Source of the DNA: Prorocentrum cordatum
Taxonomy: Eukaryota; Sar; Dinophyceae; Prorocentrales; Prorocentraceae
DNA length: 64,000 bases
Assembly: GCA_963575745.1 (NCBI GenBank)
Contig: CAUYUJ010018052.1
Coordinates: 72,501 to 136,500, forward strand
Reading direction: 5' to 3'
Shown here: in pieces, positions 30,855-42,439 of the stretch
How positions within the stretch are numbered: position 1 is the first letter of the stretch
How the letters are laid out: every line of letters starts with the position of its first letter
Position numbers and translations under genes: made by a program
Notes under the pieces: generated by a model
The model's database searches: none
What the model saw: only the letters and a program-made list of their open reading frames with translations
Told to the model about the DNA's origin: nothing

Positions 30855-31280
30855 CGCCTCTCCAAGCCCCTGTAAACGGGGCATTCGTAAACGGGCCGCC
30901 GGTAGTTGAGGGTGTGTGTTTCCAGTGGTGCTGTCAAAAACTGAATTGCCGCGCATAAGTGAGAGGTAAACCCCCCTACCCAGAGCTCTCTTGTGGTCAG
31001 TTTCACGCACTAGTGCGATGTCAATGCCGTGTCGCCCCGTTCTCGCTTGAAGAGGCCCCTTACCTGCCGTTAGGTCGGGCGTGCCCCCTACAGGCGGATT
31101 TTGGACGAAAAATAAAAAATACCCAAAACAATTCAAATACTATTCAAAAGTGATAGAAAGACATTCCTCCCTGACTATTACTTTTGAATGCTGTATTCCC
31201 CCTGTCGAGGGACAGGCCCGACTTAAACCTACCGCCCGTTTACTAACGCCCCGCTTGCATGGGCTTGGCCTCTGCCCTCT
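30855..31280. repeat. Larger inverted-repeat element with an F2 element nested inside
   Basis: 30858-30905 read on the minus strand (CTACCGGCGGCCCGTTTACG) matches 31228-31275 on the plus strand (CTACCGCCCGTTTACTAACG, then a GGGCTTGG word in both). The F2 element at 31070-31226 is inserted next to the right arm. Confidence 0.6.
31070..31226. repeat. F2 TIR element, copy a, with 8-bp target duplication
   Basis: The element is 157 bp with ends TTAGGTCGGGC and GCCCGACTTAA. It is flanked by ACCTGCCG (31062-31069) and ACCTACCG (31227-31234), an 8-bp direct repeat with one mismatch. It is non-coding and AT-rich inside. Confidence 0.9.
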
Positions 31281-31369
31281 GGCCGCCACTGCCAAAGCCT
31301 CCGTGCGCACCGGCGTGCCCGCGTCTGCCGACGCTGCAGGAGAGGCCGCACCACGGGCACCTCGGGGCT

Positions 31370-31530
31370 TCCTAAAACGGGGGTTTAGCTAAACGGGGGC
31401 TTAGGCGTTTTCATACTCCCCCGTTTACTGTGCCCCCGTCTGCGGCGCCCAAGGTCCCCTAAACGGGGGCATAGCCAAAGCGTGGAAATCGGCGTTCCCC
31501 GTGCCCCCGTTTGCTGTGCCCACGTCGTTG
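31370..31530. repeat. Cluster of CCCCCGTTTA / TAAACGGGGG motifs
   Basis: AAACGGGGG or its complement occurs at about 31377, 31395, 31422, 31460 and 31503 in alternating orientation. This gives several possible stems and resembles the arms of the 30855-31280 element. Confidence 0.65.
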
Positions 31531-31695
31531 GCGCCCTGAGCACCCTCGCTCATTGCGGCACCGCGGCCGCGGCTCCGAGGGTCGTATGGGCTTCGGGACC
31601 TTGGGCAGACATGGGTAACATAATGCTGCCTGTTGGAGGCTTGGAAACAAGCACCAAGACCAAGACAGGGGGGTGCGTCCACGGGTGGAGGATCC

Positions 31696-32004
31696 TCACA
31701 ATTTTTTTGGTGTTGGTGGTGATGCTTCGGCCACCTGGGAAGCCCGAGTATTACCACCATCGCCGAGATCGCGATCATCTTGCCTCGGTGGAGGCACACC
31801 GCCGAAATCGGCGTTGGTGCCAGCCTCTAGGCCTGCGAGCCTGGGCCCACGCGCCTGCTGATTCTTGGCAAGGGCTCGGAACTCTGAGGCCCGCTCTGCA
31901 GCAGAAGCTTCTTTCCGCTCCAAAAGTCTCGAGGAAGTGCGGCTCCCAGCGTGCCGGCGCGCCTGTTTCGCTGCTCCGCACACCCCTCTGCCAGTGAGCC
32001 ACAA
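31696..32004 (-). CDS. Possible 3' exon, unidentified protein
   Basis: The minus frame reads SSRLLERKEASAAERASEFR then ALAKNQQARGPRLAGL and FGGVPPPRQDDRDLG, ending TPKKL at a stop at 31696. Its composition is more protein-like than the neighbouring frames. The 5' boundary is unknown. No family was recognised. Confidence 0.3.
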   Translation of the reverse strand: MWLTGRGVCGAAKQARRHAGSRTSSRLLERKEASAAERASEFRALAKNQQARGPRLAGLEAGTNADFGGVPPPRQDDRDLGDGGNTRASQVAEASPPTPKKL

Positions 32005-32250
32005 GAGCTGACAGTGGAGCCGCAGGAACGGCCCGGCGCGCTCGTCGGGTGTTCGACCACGGGGCAGAAAGAAACGGGGGGGGCTGAAGAAACGTGTGCC
32101 TTTCCAGCACCTCTGGGGCCCGCGGTTGCAATCTAGGGGCGTTCAGTGCCCCTTTAGAGTATGGGAGCCCCTCCCGTTCATTGCCCCCCCCCGGCCACCG
32201 AGCGCCCAAACTCCGCCGTCGCAGCGAGGGTGTAGCAAGAAGCTGGCCAC

Positions 32251-32365
32251 CGCTCGGACGTCCATTTCCTGTGTTTTTTTCGGTTTCGTGCGTGGTTTCT
32301 TCGCCAAATGATCGAGGATGCTCCTCGATGGTCCTCGCCGGAGGAAAAATGCACACGTCCGAGCG
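32251..32365. repeat. F9 TIR element, copy a
   Basis: Ends CGCTCGGACGTCC and CACGTCCGAGCG are inverted. The interior GATGCTCCTCGATGGTCCTC is shared with 52434-52548 in the same orientation. Confidence 0.75.
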
Positions 32366-32478
32366 ATGCCAAGGAAGCTCGCCATGGTTGGTTGCTTCGG
32401 CAGGCGGGTCTGGCCCCTGGACGCTCCAGGGCGTCCCCCAGACATCCCGCTGAGACCTCGGGACGGCTTCCAGACGAA

Positions 32479-32945
32479 TCCTCCTCCTCCTCCTCCTCCT
32501 CCTCCTGCCCCTGCCCCTCCTCCTCCTCCTCCTCCTCCTCCTCCTCCTCCTCGTCCTGCTCGTCGTCCTCCTCCTCCTCCTCCTCCTCCTCCTCCTCCCT
32601 CCCCTCCTCCTCCTACTTTCTCCTCCTCCTCCTCCTCCTCCTCCCTCCTCCTCCCTCCTCCTCCCTCCTCCTCCCTCCTCCTCCCTCAGGACGGCTTCCA
32701 GACGAACCGTCACGGCCTGAGATGGATGGCCCATCATAGCTTCGGAATTGCCGCCAGCCTCCAGGCACCCCTGGCGGCGCCTCCGCACCTCAGGCGGCCT
32801 CTGAAGGACCGCTTCGGCCTGAGATCCTGAGATGGAAGGTCCAATATCGCTCCGCATTTCCCACAAAGTGGCTGCTCGAAAGGCCACATCAGACGGAACA
32901 CAGCAGTAAGCGAGAGACGCTCCTCCTCCTCCTCCTCCTCCTCCT
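32479..32945. repeat. (TCC)n tract and flanking duplicated words
   Basis: TCC units run over 32479-32687. GGACGGCTTCCAGACGAA brackets the tract at about 32461 and 32689, as if the tract expanded inside a duplicated word. CCTGAGATGGA recurs at 32717 and 32818. A short TCC run ends at 32945. Confidence 0.8.
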
Positions 32946-33004
32946 GCACAACTCATACTTGTCCTCGTGATCGCCCTCTTCCTCCTTCTCCTCCTCCTCC
33001 TCCT

Positions 33005-33547
33005 CCTCATCATCATCATCATCATCATCATCATCACCATCATTATCATCAGCATCGACATCATCATCAGTACCAGCATCATCATCAGCATCTCCATCAT
33101 CATCGCCACCAGCATCGGTATCATCGTCACCACCATCATCATCATCATCATCATCAGCATCATCATCGTCGGAGTCATCAGCGTCGTCATCATCATACTT
33201 ACCAGCATCACCAGCAGCATGATCGCCATCCTCATCATCATCAGGATAATGATCATCATCACCATCAACATCAGCTTAATCGTCATCGTGAGCATCGTCA
33301 TCGTCACCATCACCATCACCATCATCATACCATCACCATTACCATCGTCGTCATCGTCATAGTCTTCATCGTCATCATCATCATCATCACCATTGCAATC
33401 ATCAGCAGCATTGAAGCACTAATCATCACTGCCACCATCATGATCATCGTGATCATCAGCAGCATCAGCACCATCAACAACACCATCAGTATCAGTACCA
33501 GCATCACCATCATCATCATCAGTATCAGTATCAGTATCATCATCATC

Positions 33548-33579
<32 letters not shown>

Positions 33580-33925
33580 CATCATCATCGTGAACGTCAT
33601 CGTCAGCATCATCATCGTCAGCACAATCGTCACCGTCACCGTCATCGTCATCGTCATCACCATTATCATCACCACAATCGGCATCATCACCACCACCATC
33701 ACCATCACCATCATCACCATCACCATCACCATCATCATCGCCATCACGGACATCATCATCACTATCAGCATCACATTCATCACCACCACCGTCATCATCA
33801 ACATCAGCAATAGCATCATCCCCATCATCACGACCATCATCATCATCATCATCATCCCCATCATCATCACCATCATCACCATCTTCATCATCGTCAGCAT
33901 CACCATCATACCATCATCACCATCT
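33005..33925. repeat. (ATC/CAT)n-rich tract, about 900 bp
   Basis: CAT and ATC units with CAG, CGT and ACC interruptions throughout. Open frames here encode only Ile/Ser/Thr or Met/Val runs. Confidence 0.95.
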
Positions 33926-33949
33926 TCTCCGCCCTCGTCCCTGATCACT

Positions 33950-34690
33950 TCGTCCTCCTCCTTGACACGTCTCCCTTCCTTCCAATCCCCTCCCCCTGTC
34001 CTCTCTCCTCCACCTCCCACTCCCCCTCCCCCTCCTCCTCCTCCTCCTCCTCCTCCTCCTCCTCCTCCTCCTCCCCCAATACCTCGGCAACATTTCGGAT
34101 GCTTGCAGGCAGAGGTGCAACGGGCCATTGCGTCTTTCGCCTTGCTGCTTATGGCGTTAGCCGCGCCCGTAGCACTGAATTTGGGACCAAGCACGGAGAT
34201 TGCGCATTCGGTTGAGAGGTGGGACCATGTGGTCCGTAAATCCCATAGGGCCTTGTGTCCAGTCACCCTGGGGAAGAAACCCAGTTGCGCATGCTAGTCG
34301 ATTCGGCAGGATTGACCGTGGATTGGGGCCCAGCACCCTACGCACCACGCCATCTCGTCTAGGCGGCGAGTCATCGGCGACGAGGTCACCTCACTGTTCC
34401 TTAACAAGCTTTTTAATTTGGTGTATGCCGCGTGTGGCTTTCACATGCTCCGCATGCTCCACCTCGTGAGCCCGAGACTCCTCCTCGTTCATCCTCTTGT
34501 CCTTCTCCTGCTACTCCTCCTCCCCCTCCCCCGCCCCCTCTTCCCTCCCCCTCCGCGCCCCCCCCACCCCTCCCTCTCTTCCTCTCCCCACTCCCCCTCC
34601 TCCTCCGCCCCCTCCCCCTCCCAGCCCCTCCTTCCCCCTCCCAGCCACTCCTGTCCTCACCCTCCTAGCGGGATGAGGAGATGGAGGAGA
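33950..34690. other. (TCC)n tracts and a unique island, no gene
   Basis: TCC units lie at about 34016-34078 and CT/TCC-rich sequence at 34490-34670. The intervening 34080-34480 is complex but carries no recognisable protein or RNA. Confidence 0.6.
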
Positions 34691-35030
34691 AAGATGACGA
34701 CGACGAATGTTGAACAATGTCTTCTCGCCGTCACAACGACGACGACACAAGACCGAGACCTCGACTACACTGGCTCTTGCGCGAGGGCTCCGCGTTGGGC
34801 AGCTGCAGCAGGGTCAGTTTGGGGCCATCAGGGGGAGAAGAGGGATGGGGGGGGGGAGGGAGGGGGGGACGGTGCCAGAGAATGAACAGACGAACGACCA
34901 GCGAACTAGCAACAAAACGGACAGGGCTCCGAGCGCCAGAAGACAGCCGTGCAATAGAAAGAGCAGACGAACGTCGGGTGAACGGACGACCGAGCGAGCG
35001 ACGAAGGATGAAACCAAACGTAGAGGCGTC

Positions 35031-35211
35031 CTAGATCGGGTCCGAGTAGATGGGGACGGAGGATCGCGCCGCATCGGCGATGCATCGGCGGTGTATCGGC
35101 TACTCTAGCGCGGAGACAATCGGGCTCCACATCGAGCCGCATCGTCAATGCGTCGGCGATGCGGCGCCAACCTCCGGCCCCTTCTGCTCGGACCCCATCT
35201 GGGAGGCCTAG
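35031..35211. repeat. F7 TIR element, copy a
   Basis: Ends CTAGATCGGGTCCGAGTAGA and, inverted, CTGCTCGGACCCCATCTGGG. The interior is rich in CATCGGCGATGC words. It matches 49846-50043. Confidence 0.75.
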
Positions 35212-35214
35212 ACT

Positions 35215-35575
35215 AAAAGCCCCGGGCTCCCAAATTTGGACGCCCAAAATGGGTACGGAAAAAAGGGGTCAACTGCCCAACAACAAATTTTGCCCTAAAC
35301 CAACAGCGGCCGATGTTGGGCATGCGGCCTTCTGCCTCGAATGGACACAGGCCGCGGCGGCGCGGACAGCGAGTCCTGTTCAACATGGAAAAGAACTGCT
35401 GTTGGGCATTGTACACATTCTTTCCGTACCAATTTCCTGAGCATTTCCTTCGGGGGGAGGGCTCAGGGTGAAATCCATGTGGGCTTTTGCACCTCGAAAA
35501 CCCATCCGTCTCGAGGTTCACCCTCTGCAGATCCAGGCCTAGCAGATCCATCGAAACGGCATTCCTGATTTCACC
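35215..35575 (-). other. Coding-like minus frame, unidentified
   Basis: The frame reads MDLLGLDLQRVNLETDGFSR then GNWYGKNVYNAQQQFFSML and CPFEAEGRMPNIGRCWF. The sequence is unusually balanced for this region, but no family is recognised and both ends are undefined. Confidence 0.3.
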
Positions 35576-35874
35576 CCTTGCCCTCCACCCAACGAAAATG
35601 CTCGGACTTAGCCCGTGGCGATCAGAACGCAGCCGTGCCAGAGAGCAGCACGGCGGCGGCGGCCGACGGCCGACGACCCACCCGCGGCAGGCGCCGCAGG
35701 CGCTCCGGCAGGCCGGCGGCGGGCGTCCTCCAGCGCGCGGCGGTCGTGGCCCCAGAGCCGCAGCGGGCCTCGGAGCCCCAGCGCTCGGGGGGGGGGGGTC
35801 TGGCCGGCGGCGGCACAGAGGTCGTCGCCGCCGTCGCCGCCGCCGACTCTCGTGGGAGGACAAGGCCGACGAGG

Positions 35875-36040
35875 ACGAGGACGAGGACGAGGAGGAGGAC
35901 GAGGAGGAGGAACGAGGAGGAGGAACGAGGCGGAGGAGGAGGAGGAACGAGGAGGAGGAACGAGGCGGAGGAGGAGGAGGAGGAACGAGGAGGAGGAGGA
36001 AGAGGAGGAGGAGGAGGAGGAGGAGGAGGAGGAGGAGGCC
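35875..36040. repeat. (GGA)n tract
   Basis: GGA/GAC/GAGGAAC units. The flanking 35580-35870 and 36041-36520 carry no recognised gene. Confidence 0.9.
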
Positions 36041-36522
36041 CTTAGCTCCTGGCGCCACGGGACAATCACGGAGGGCGGTCTTCCTGGGCGTGGTTTGGTT
36101 CGGCCTCTTGGGGCCCTCACCAGGCCCTGGGGCCGTAAAGGAACGAAACAATAATGACGAGCTGGTCCTGGGGGAAGGGGTGGGGACCTTCGGCGGTCCA
36201 CGTTCGTTGGGGGTCTTGGCAGTCGTCTCAGTTATCTACGAGGCCCCTGGAGGAGCGATGAGGATGGAGGCGCGAGGGGGGATCAGGAGTGTGAAGAGAG
36301 AGGTGCGGGAGGACATCTTACAGCACATCACAGAGCATCGAACTCCATGGCGACCACGAGGATGAGGCAGAGCGCTACCACACCGTGTTGCCGATGTCTA
36401 GATGCTAATTGCCAAATGCTCTAGCTGCGCCTGCGCTGGACACTTCTTCGGGAGACGACAGCACTTTTCAGATTGAGCGTACGGCTGGACATACACCAGA
36501 AACCATCAACCAGGGTGCGATG

Positions 36523-36684
36523 TTTAGGTCGGGCATGTCCCCCTACAGGCGGATTTTGGGAGAATAATGAAAAATGGTCAAACAAATACTCAAAAAGGGT
36601 CAGCAAATAATGCACAAAACCGTCCCCAGACTATTGTTTGACCATGTGTGGATATTTCTCCTGCAGAAGGACAGGCCCGGCTTT
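36523..36684. repeat. F2 TIR element, copy b
   Basis: TTTAGGTCGGGCATGTCCCC and CTACAGGCGGATTTTGG at the left, and AGGACAGGCCCGGCTTT at the right, match copy a in orientation. No clear target duplication. Confidence 0.8.
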
Positions 36685-36753
36685 CATGCGGTGTTCGTCT
36701 TCACGACGCGCGCCAGCTCGAAGCGTCGCGTGCACAGATCGGTGCAGACATAT

Positions 36754-36926
36754 TCGGGGACGGACAGACCTCCCTTTAGTAAAACGTGGTTTAGTGAAGA
36801 CCACTTCGGGCCCAAACCTGGCGGGCGCAGCCCTGGAAAATAACGGCCACGGCGCCCTCTCGAGAACCGAAAACGGACAATTCACTAATCGACGTGTCAC
36901 TGTTGGGGGTTCTGTCCACCCCCGAG
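36754..36926. repeat. F3 TIR element, copy a
   Basis: The left end TCGGGGACGGACAGACCTCC and right end TTCTGTCCACCCCCGAG are inverted. The interior shares CCCTTTAGTAAAACGTGG and CACTAATCGACGTGTCA with 61057-61230 and 62268-62440. Confidence 0.85.
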
Positions 36927-37014
36927 AGGTGGATCCAGCTGCGGCGGCGCGAGTGATCCGGGAGGCCCAACAAACATCAGAAAGACCTCGGCCCTCTGCC
37001 CTCCGCGCCGCGTC

Positions 37015-37880
37015 CTCCCTCGATCCACGCTTCCTCAATCCTCGATCCTTGATCCTCCGAAGCCTTTGATCGTCCTCGACCATCGATCTTCCCCTGTTGG
37101 TCGACCTGAGTCCTCGATCCTCCAGGAAGCTCAATCTTTGATTCTCGATCCGATCCTCCCAGATGCTTGATCCTGGATCCTCGAGCCTCCCCTATTCGCC
37201 CTCCTCCGATTCTTGACCGTTGATCTTCCCAAAACCTCGATCCTCGATCCTCGACCCTCCCCTCTCCATCCCCCCTCAGCCCTCGACCCTCGATCCTCCA
37301 AACTCCTCGATCCTCGACCCTCCCCTCTCCATCCCTCCTCAGCCCTCGACCCTCGATCCTCTAAAGTCCTCGATCCTCGACCCTCGACCCTCCCCTCTGG
37401 GCGGAGAGGGGAGGATCGAGGATGGAGGCTCTTGGAAGATCGAGGATCGAGGGCTGAGGGAGGACGAAAGTAGGGAGGAACGAGGCTCGAGGATCGAGGC
37501 ATCTCGAGCATCGAGGATCGAGGGCTGAGAGAGGACGAAATGGGGGAGGTTTCGAGGCTCGTGGATTTTCGAGGAACCTCGAGGATCGAGGACTGGGGGC
37601 TGAGGGAGGACGAAATGGGGGAGGTTTCGAGGCTCGAGGGCCGAGGAACCTTGAGGCTCGAGGCTCGGGGGCCGAGGAAGAACGACAAGGGGGAGGTTTC
37701 TAGGCTTGAGGGTCGAGGACCCTTGAGGCTCGAGGATCGGGGGCCGAGGAAGAACGACAAGGGGGAGGTTTCGAGGCTTGAGGGTCGAGGAACCTTGGGG
37801 CTCGAGGATCGGAGGCTGAGGAAGGACGACGAAGGGGAGGATCGAGAGGCTCGAGGATCGAGGACCCCTGAGAGGCTCGA
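37015..37880. repeat. TCGATCCTCGACCC minisatellite with a strand switch at 37401
   Basis: Left of 37400 the plus strand carries TCCTCGATCCTCGACCCTCC words. Right of it the complement (GAGGATCGAGGCTCGAGG) takes over. The junction is a small hairpin, CCTCCCCTCT (37389-37398) and AGAGGGGAGG (37405-37414), so the whole ~0.85 kb is a giant imperfect palindrome. Confidence 0.85.
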
Positions 37881-38041
37881 GGCTCGGAGGGCCGAGGACG
37901 CCTCTCTGCCCGGGGCCGAGGCGGCGGCTCAGCAGGCCGTCGCTGCTGGCCAGCACCGCGCGGCCCGCGCCCGCGCAGCTCGCGGCTTCGCCGGGCGAGG
38001 GCAGGCACGGCCTGGGAGGAGGGGGGGCGGGGAGGGGAGGG

Positions 38042-38262
38042 GAGAGGAGAGGAGGAGGAGGAGGAGGAGGAGGAGGGGAGGAGGAGGAGGAGGGCGAGGA
38101 AGGACAGGAGGAGGAGGAGGAGGAGGAGGAGGAGGAGGGGGAGGAGGAGGGGAGGAGGAGGAGGAGGAGGAGGGGGAGGAGGAGGAGGAGGAGGGAGGAG
38201 GGAGGAGGAGGAGAGGAGGAGGAGGAGGAGGAGGAGGAGGAGGAGGAGGAGGAAGAGAAGGG
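38042..38262. repeat. (GGA)n tract
   Basis: GGA units with G-run interruptions. 38263-39060 has no recognised gene, but 38675-38770 is rich in CAGGGGCCTCC words. Confidence 0.9.
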
Positions 38263-39064
38263 GAGGGAGGAGGAAGGAGGGAAGGGGGGCGGGGCGAGGG
38301 AGGGAGGAGGCCGTGAGGAGGGAAGATGGGGAGGGCTTGGGACGATTTTGGGCGGGTCCTGGAGGCTCTAGTGGAATCAAGGCTTCGATGCAATCTGGGG
38401 GGGCCTGTTGCGGAGGCGGACGACGGTGAGGAGGGGGAAGAGGTGGAGGAGGGGAGGAGGAAGATGCAAATGAGCGCCTCGTAGCCTGCGCAAGAAAAGT
38501 AGGAGGCAGAGGACGGGCAGGATGAGGGGCAGGAGGAGGGCAAGCACGGCCGCTGGCGGCCTTCGGCGGCCTTTCCTCGTCTCCTCTCCTATCCTATCGA
38601 CCTCGCCTCTCCTCTTCCCGAAGAGAGATGGTCGGGTTAGTTTGTTTCAAAGCTTTTCGCTGTTCTTTCGGGCGCCTGCAGGGGCTTCCAAGGGGCCTCC
38701 AGGGGCCTCCAGGGACCTCCGGGGCAATCTGAAAACCTCCGGGAGACATCCGGGGGCCTCCCGGGCCCTCGGATCTGGGCGCCGTGATGACAACTTGGAG
38801 TTTCGTCTGTTTCGTTTCGGGCATCGGAGCCCTGGCACATCGGTCTGGCTCGGGCAACTGACGCACCAGGTCGGTTCGGGAGCTCCCTTGGTCGTGGTTT
38901 TGTCACGGCGTAGCCTTCTTTGTCCCCACGTCGGACGTCTGGGGGGAGGCTGCCTCTTGTGGCAGTCGTGGGCCAACTCTGGCCACCCTGGTCCCTCGTG
39001 GAGGCCATCTTGGAACCAGCTCGAGGCCATCTCAGGCCATCTTGGGGCCCGAACCGCCAGGAGA

Positions 39065-39099
39065 CTCCTCCTCCTCCTCATCATCATCCTCCTCCTTTT

Positions 39100-39135
<36 letters not shown>

Positions 39136-39250
39136 CCTCCTCCTCCTCCTCCTCCTCCTCCTCCCACTCTTCCTCCTCCTCCTCCTCCTCCTCCTCCTCC
39201 TCCTACTCCTACTCCTAATCCTACTCCTCCTCCTTCTCCTCCCCCTCCTC
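39065..39250. repeat. (TCC)/(CTGCTC)/(CTACTC) tract
   Basis: Polypyrimidine with three alternating unit types. 39251-39800 is GC- then AT-richer sequence, with GCATGGCAT words near 39535-39610 and no gene. Confidence 0.85.
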
Positions 39251-39800
39251 CGGGATGGAGCCCGGCGGCAGACGAGAAGCAAGGGGAGGAAACGCTCGAG
39301 AGAGGCGAGAGCGGCGGCGCGGGATGAGGTGGGAGAGGACGCGGAGGCGACGAGTGGAGGGGCGCGGGGCAGGGGGCGGCGCGGGCGAGGGGCAAGGGGG
39401 GCCACGAGGGGAGGGAGGGAAGAGAGGGGGGGAGGGCAAGCCAGGGGCGCTCGCGGCATATCTCGCGTCCTGCCCCTCCCTCCCATCTCATACCGCGGCG
39501 TAGATCTCCTCACTGTTCGCACAATCGGATGTCGTAGCATGGCATGGCATTCATAGCAGCGCATGGCATAGCATGGTGTTGAAGATCAACGTGTCTCATG
39601 ACATAGCATGGCGTGGCGACGCCCCAAAGTGTGTGTGTGGGGGGATCTTCTGCAGCCAAACAAATCAGCGAATCGACACCGAATGTGGAATCACTTCCGA
39701 TGGTTTTCCGGGAAGCCATTTCGGGAAACTATCTTCCGATGTTTTTTGGGCCTGTTTGAAAGGACCAAAAACCATGCCGTGGCATGGCACTGGAAATAAT

Positions 39801-40049
39801 GAGGCCAGCGCTGCAGCGGGAGCACGATTTGGAACAAGCGGAAGCGAGGAAATGAGGCCAGCGCTGCAGCGGGAGCACGATTTGGAACGAGCGGAAGCGA
39901 GGAAATGAGGCCAGCGCTGCAGCGGGAACACGATTTTGAAAAAACAAGCGAAAGCCGGGAATCCTGTGAGTGAGAGAACAGTACGCGGAGGGGGGCCGGA
40001 TATCTTCTGGACTTCATCAGGGGAGTGGTATTCATATTGTGTAATTGTG
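39801..40049. repeat. F5 interspersed repeat, copy a
   Basis: Three tandem 53-bp units start GAGGCCAGCGCTGCAGCGGG at 39801, 39854 and 39907. They are followed by a tail (GGGAATCCTGTG, CAGTACGCGG, GGATATCTTC, CATCAGGGG, TTCATATTG) shared with 59514-59729. Confidence 0.85.
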
Positions 40050-40085
40050 AACGGGACGAAGAACGAGTGAGGGTAAGGAAGGCTT

Positions 40086-40315
40086 CCTCCTCCTCCCACT
40101 CCTCCTCCCCCTCCTCCTCCTCCTCCTCCTCCTCCTCATGTTCCTCCTCCTCCTCCTTCTCCTCCTCCTTACCTTCCTCGCCCTCCTCCTCCTCCTCCTC
40201 CTCCTCGTCCTCCTCTCGCTCCTCCTCCTCCCCCTCCTCCTCCTTCCCCTCCTTCTCCTCCTCCTCCTGCTCCTCCTTCTCCTCCTCCTCCTCCTCCTCC
40301 TCCTCCTCCTCCTCG
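40086..40315. repeat. (TCC)n tract
   Basis: Polypyrimidine TCC/CTC/TTC mix. In 40316-40860 I see only a duplicated GATCCTGGGACCCAGGGAGG-like word (40680-40735) and a short AT/AG microsatellite (40634-40658). Confidence 0.9.
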
Positions 40316-40861
40316 TGTGGGGGATAACCAAGTGAATGAGGCGGAGACGGCAGGACTATTCAGGAAGAGCAAGAGGAGGATCGGGCGCGGGAGAATGGAG
40401 CGGCGTGGGCAGACCCAGCGGCCGCGGTGAAACCACAAGGAAGGGATGAACATGAGGTGGAAGACCTCTCTGCCTCCGTCCCATTCCTGTCGGCACTCTC
40501 CTCCTTCCTGCCCCCCTCCGCCAGCTCCCCAGACCTCCGGCGTAGATTGATTTCTCCCTCCGCGGGCCCCAGAAGTATCGACTGCTGTCCCATCATGTTA
40601 CGTCGTAAGACAGAGTTTAGGATCCTGGGAATATGTATATATATATATAGAGAGAGAGACATCTAGAGAAAGTATGTAGGATCCTGGGACCCAGGGAGGT
40701 ATAGATTGAATATATCCTGGGACCCAGGGAGGTCGAGCTTAGGAAAATAAAAAGAGAAAGTTGTGCACGTAGCCACTTCTGCGTCGTTTCTCCTTCGTCC
40801 CCGAACATATGGCCGACTGACCATCGTGGGTCCTTGGGGGTCCCCCGTATGATGGCGGACA

Positions 40862-41069
40862 GCAGAATCAGAAGAAGAAACAACGCCATAAACATAAACT
40901 GTTGGCGCTCCGCTCGGATTTCTTGGATCTGCGCTGGGCCCCCCCTCCCTGGCGCGCGGAGCGCGCCGGGGGCGGCGCCAGAGTCGCTGACAGGGGGGCC
41001 CAGCGCAGATCCAAGAAATCCGCGCGGAGCGCCAAAGGATTATGCTTGCGTTTCTTCTTGTTCGAAGCA
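40862..41069. repeat. F1 foldback element, copy b (near full length)
   Basis: It carries the outer tail AGAAGAAGAAACAACGCCAT, inner arms GGATTTCTTGGATCTGCGC and CGCAGATCCAAGAAATCC, interior CTCCCTGGCGCGCGGAGCG, and a right tail CTTGCGTTTCTTCTTGTTCG. Confidence 0.9.
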
Positions 41070-41254
41070 GAAGTAGCCTGGCGGAGGGCCCGAACCTGTG
41101 AAGCTGCGTGCAGCGCAGGCCGCGCCCCTTCCTGTCGTGAGCTGCGCGCCGCGGGGCAGTGCGGATGTTGGGCCTGCGAAGCAGGCGGGCAACAAGGAGG
41201 CGCTCCAAGTCCTCAACAAAGGGGGCGGTCCGCGTACAGGCGCGCCCGTGAAGG

Positions 41255-42330
41255 CCCTATAGTTGGAGCTCCCTGTGGGGCACGGTCCGTCTGAGGGGTG
41301 TACCGACTTGGGTGGTGGGCTTGTGTTCCACCGCCACCACCATACGTAGGAGGGGGGGGGTCCTCCTCCTCCTCCTCCTCCTCCTCCTCCTCCTCCTCCT
41401 TTTTCTCCTATGGTGGTGGGGTGAAAAACAGGCCCATCACTGGGTGATGGCAGAATCCACCCGCTAGGCCCGCAGGGGCCCTGCAGCGCGGCTCCCTGTG
41501 GGGCACGGCCTGCGCGAGGGACGTGCCGACTCGGGCGGCGGCGGTGCGTGCGGCCCCGCCCGCTGGGCCCGCAGGTGGAGCCTCCCCGTGGGGAGCGATC
41601 CGCGCAAGGGGTGCGGCGACCGGGGCGGGGCGGCGCCGTGCGAGCCAGGCAGCCGGTGCTCCAGGTGGAGCTCCCCGTGGGGCACGCAGCGCGTGAGGTG
41701 CGTGCGTGCGCGCCCGCGGATGCGACAGGTGGAGCCCGCTATACGGCGTACGGCCCGCGCAGAGGGCGTGCCGACATGGCCGGGGGCCCGCGGGCGGGCG
41801 CACTTGTGGTGCTCGATCCGTGCGAAGAATAGGCGAGCGTGCCAAAATTGGCGGGCGGGGGGGCGCATACGGGCGCCCTTGCTGGTGCCACATGCGAAGC
41901 TGCCTATGGGGCACGATTCATAAAACAAACATGCACAGGACATGGGCCCGCATGCGGGCGCACTTACAGTCGGGGCGTTGACCTAAGGAACCCTGAATAA
42001 GGAACGAGGCCCCTTTTTTCCATAAGTTAACCTTCGATTTCCTGTCGAAAACATATGGGACACCTGAGGCAAGCTGTGAAACACTTAAGGAACGCGGAGC
42101 CCCTCCACAACGAAAAGGGTTCCTTCTTCAAGGCCCCGACTGTACTGGGGCTGTAGGTGGAACTGCCTATGGGGGACGATCCGTGTGAAAAGAATACCGA
42201 CATAGGCGGGGGACCGTCCGCGGGCGCTCCCGCTGGGGTCGTGGGCGGAGCACCCTGATAGTGGGGGGCACGAAGCGTGTGAAGAATGTGGCGAGCTGTG
42301 CGGTGCGCGGCATGCGCTCGCGCGCACTGA
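41255..42330. repeat. Degenerate ~85-bp tandem array (inverted relative of the 56-kb array)
   Basis: Units recur as GGTGGAGCTCCCCGTGGGGC, CGTGAGG-GTGCG and GGGCCCGC words from about 41260 to 41980 and again at 42130-42310. The reverse complement of the 56381-57310 unit gives the same order (GGTGGAGCTCCCTATGGGGC, GTGTGAGGGGTGCGCCG), so the two arrays are one family in opposite orientation. A TCC tract (41360-41407) interrupts it. Confidence 0.7.
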
Positions 42331-42439
42331 GACCGCAGGCAGACGAGAGGGAGGCGGGGGACGAAGGAGGAGGGAGACGGGAAGGAGATGATGCGCGGCG
42401 CTGCGGAAAGAAAACAATGGCCCGACCAAGAGAAGGGTT

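Noticed and set aside
34150-34300. Possible small RNA or tRNA in a unique island
   Set aside because: No consistent stem-loops or box motifs were found.
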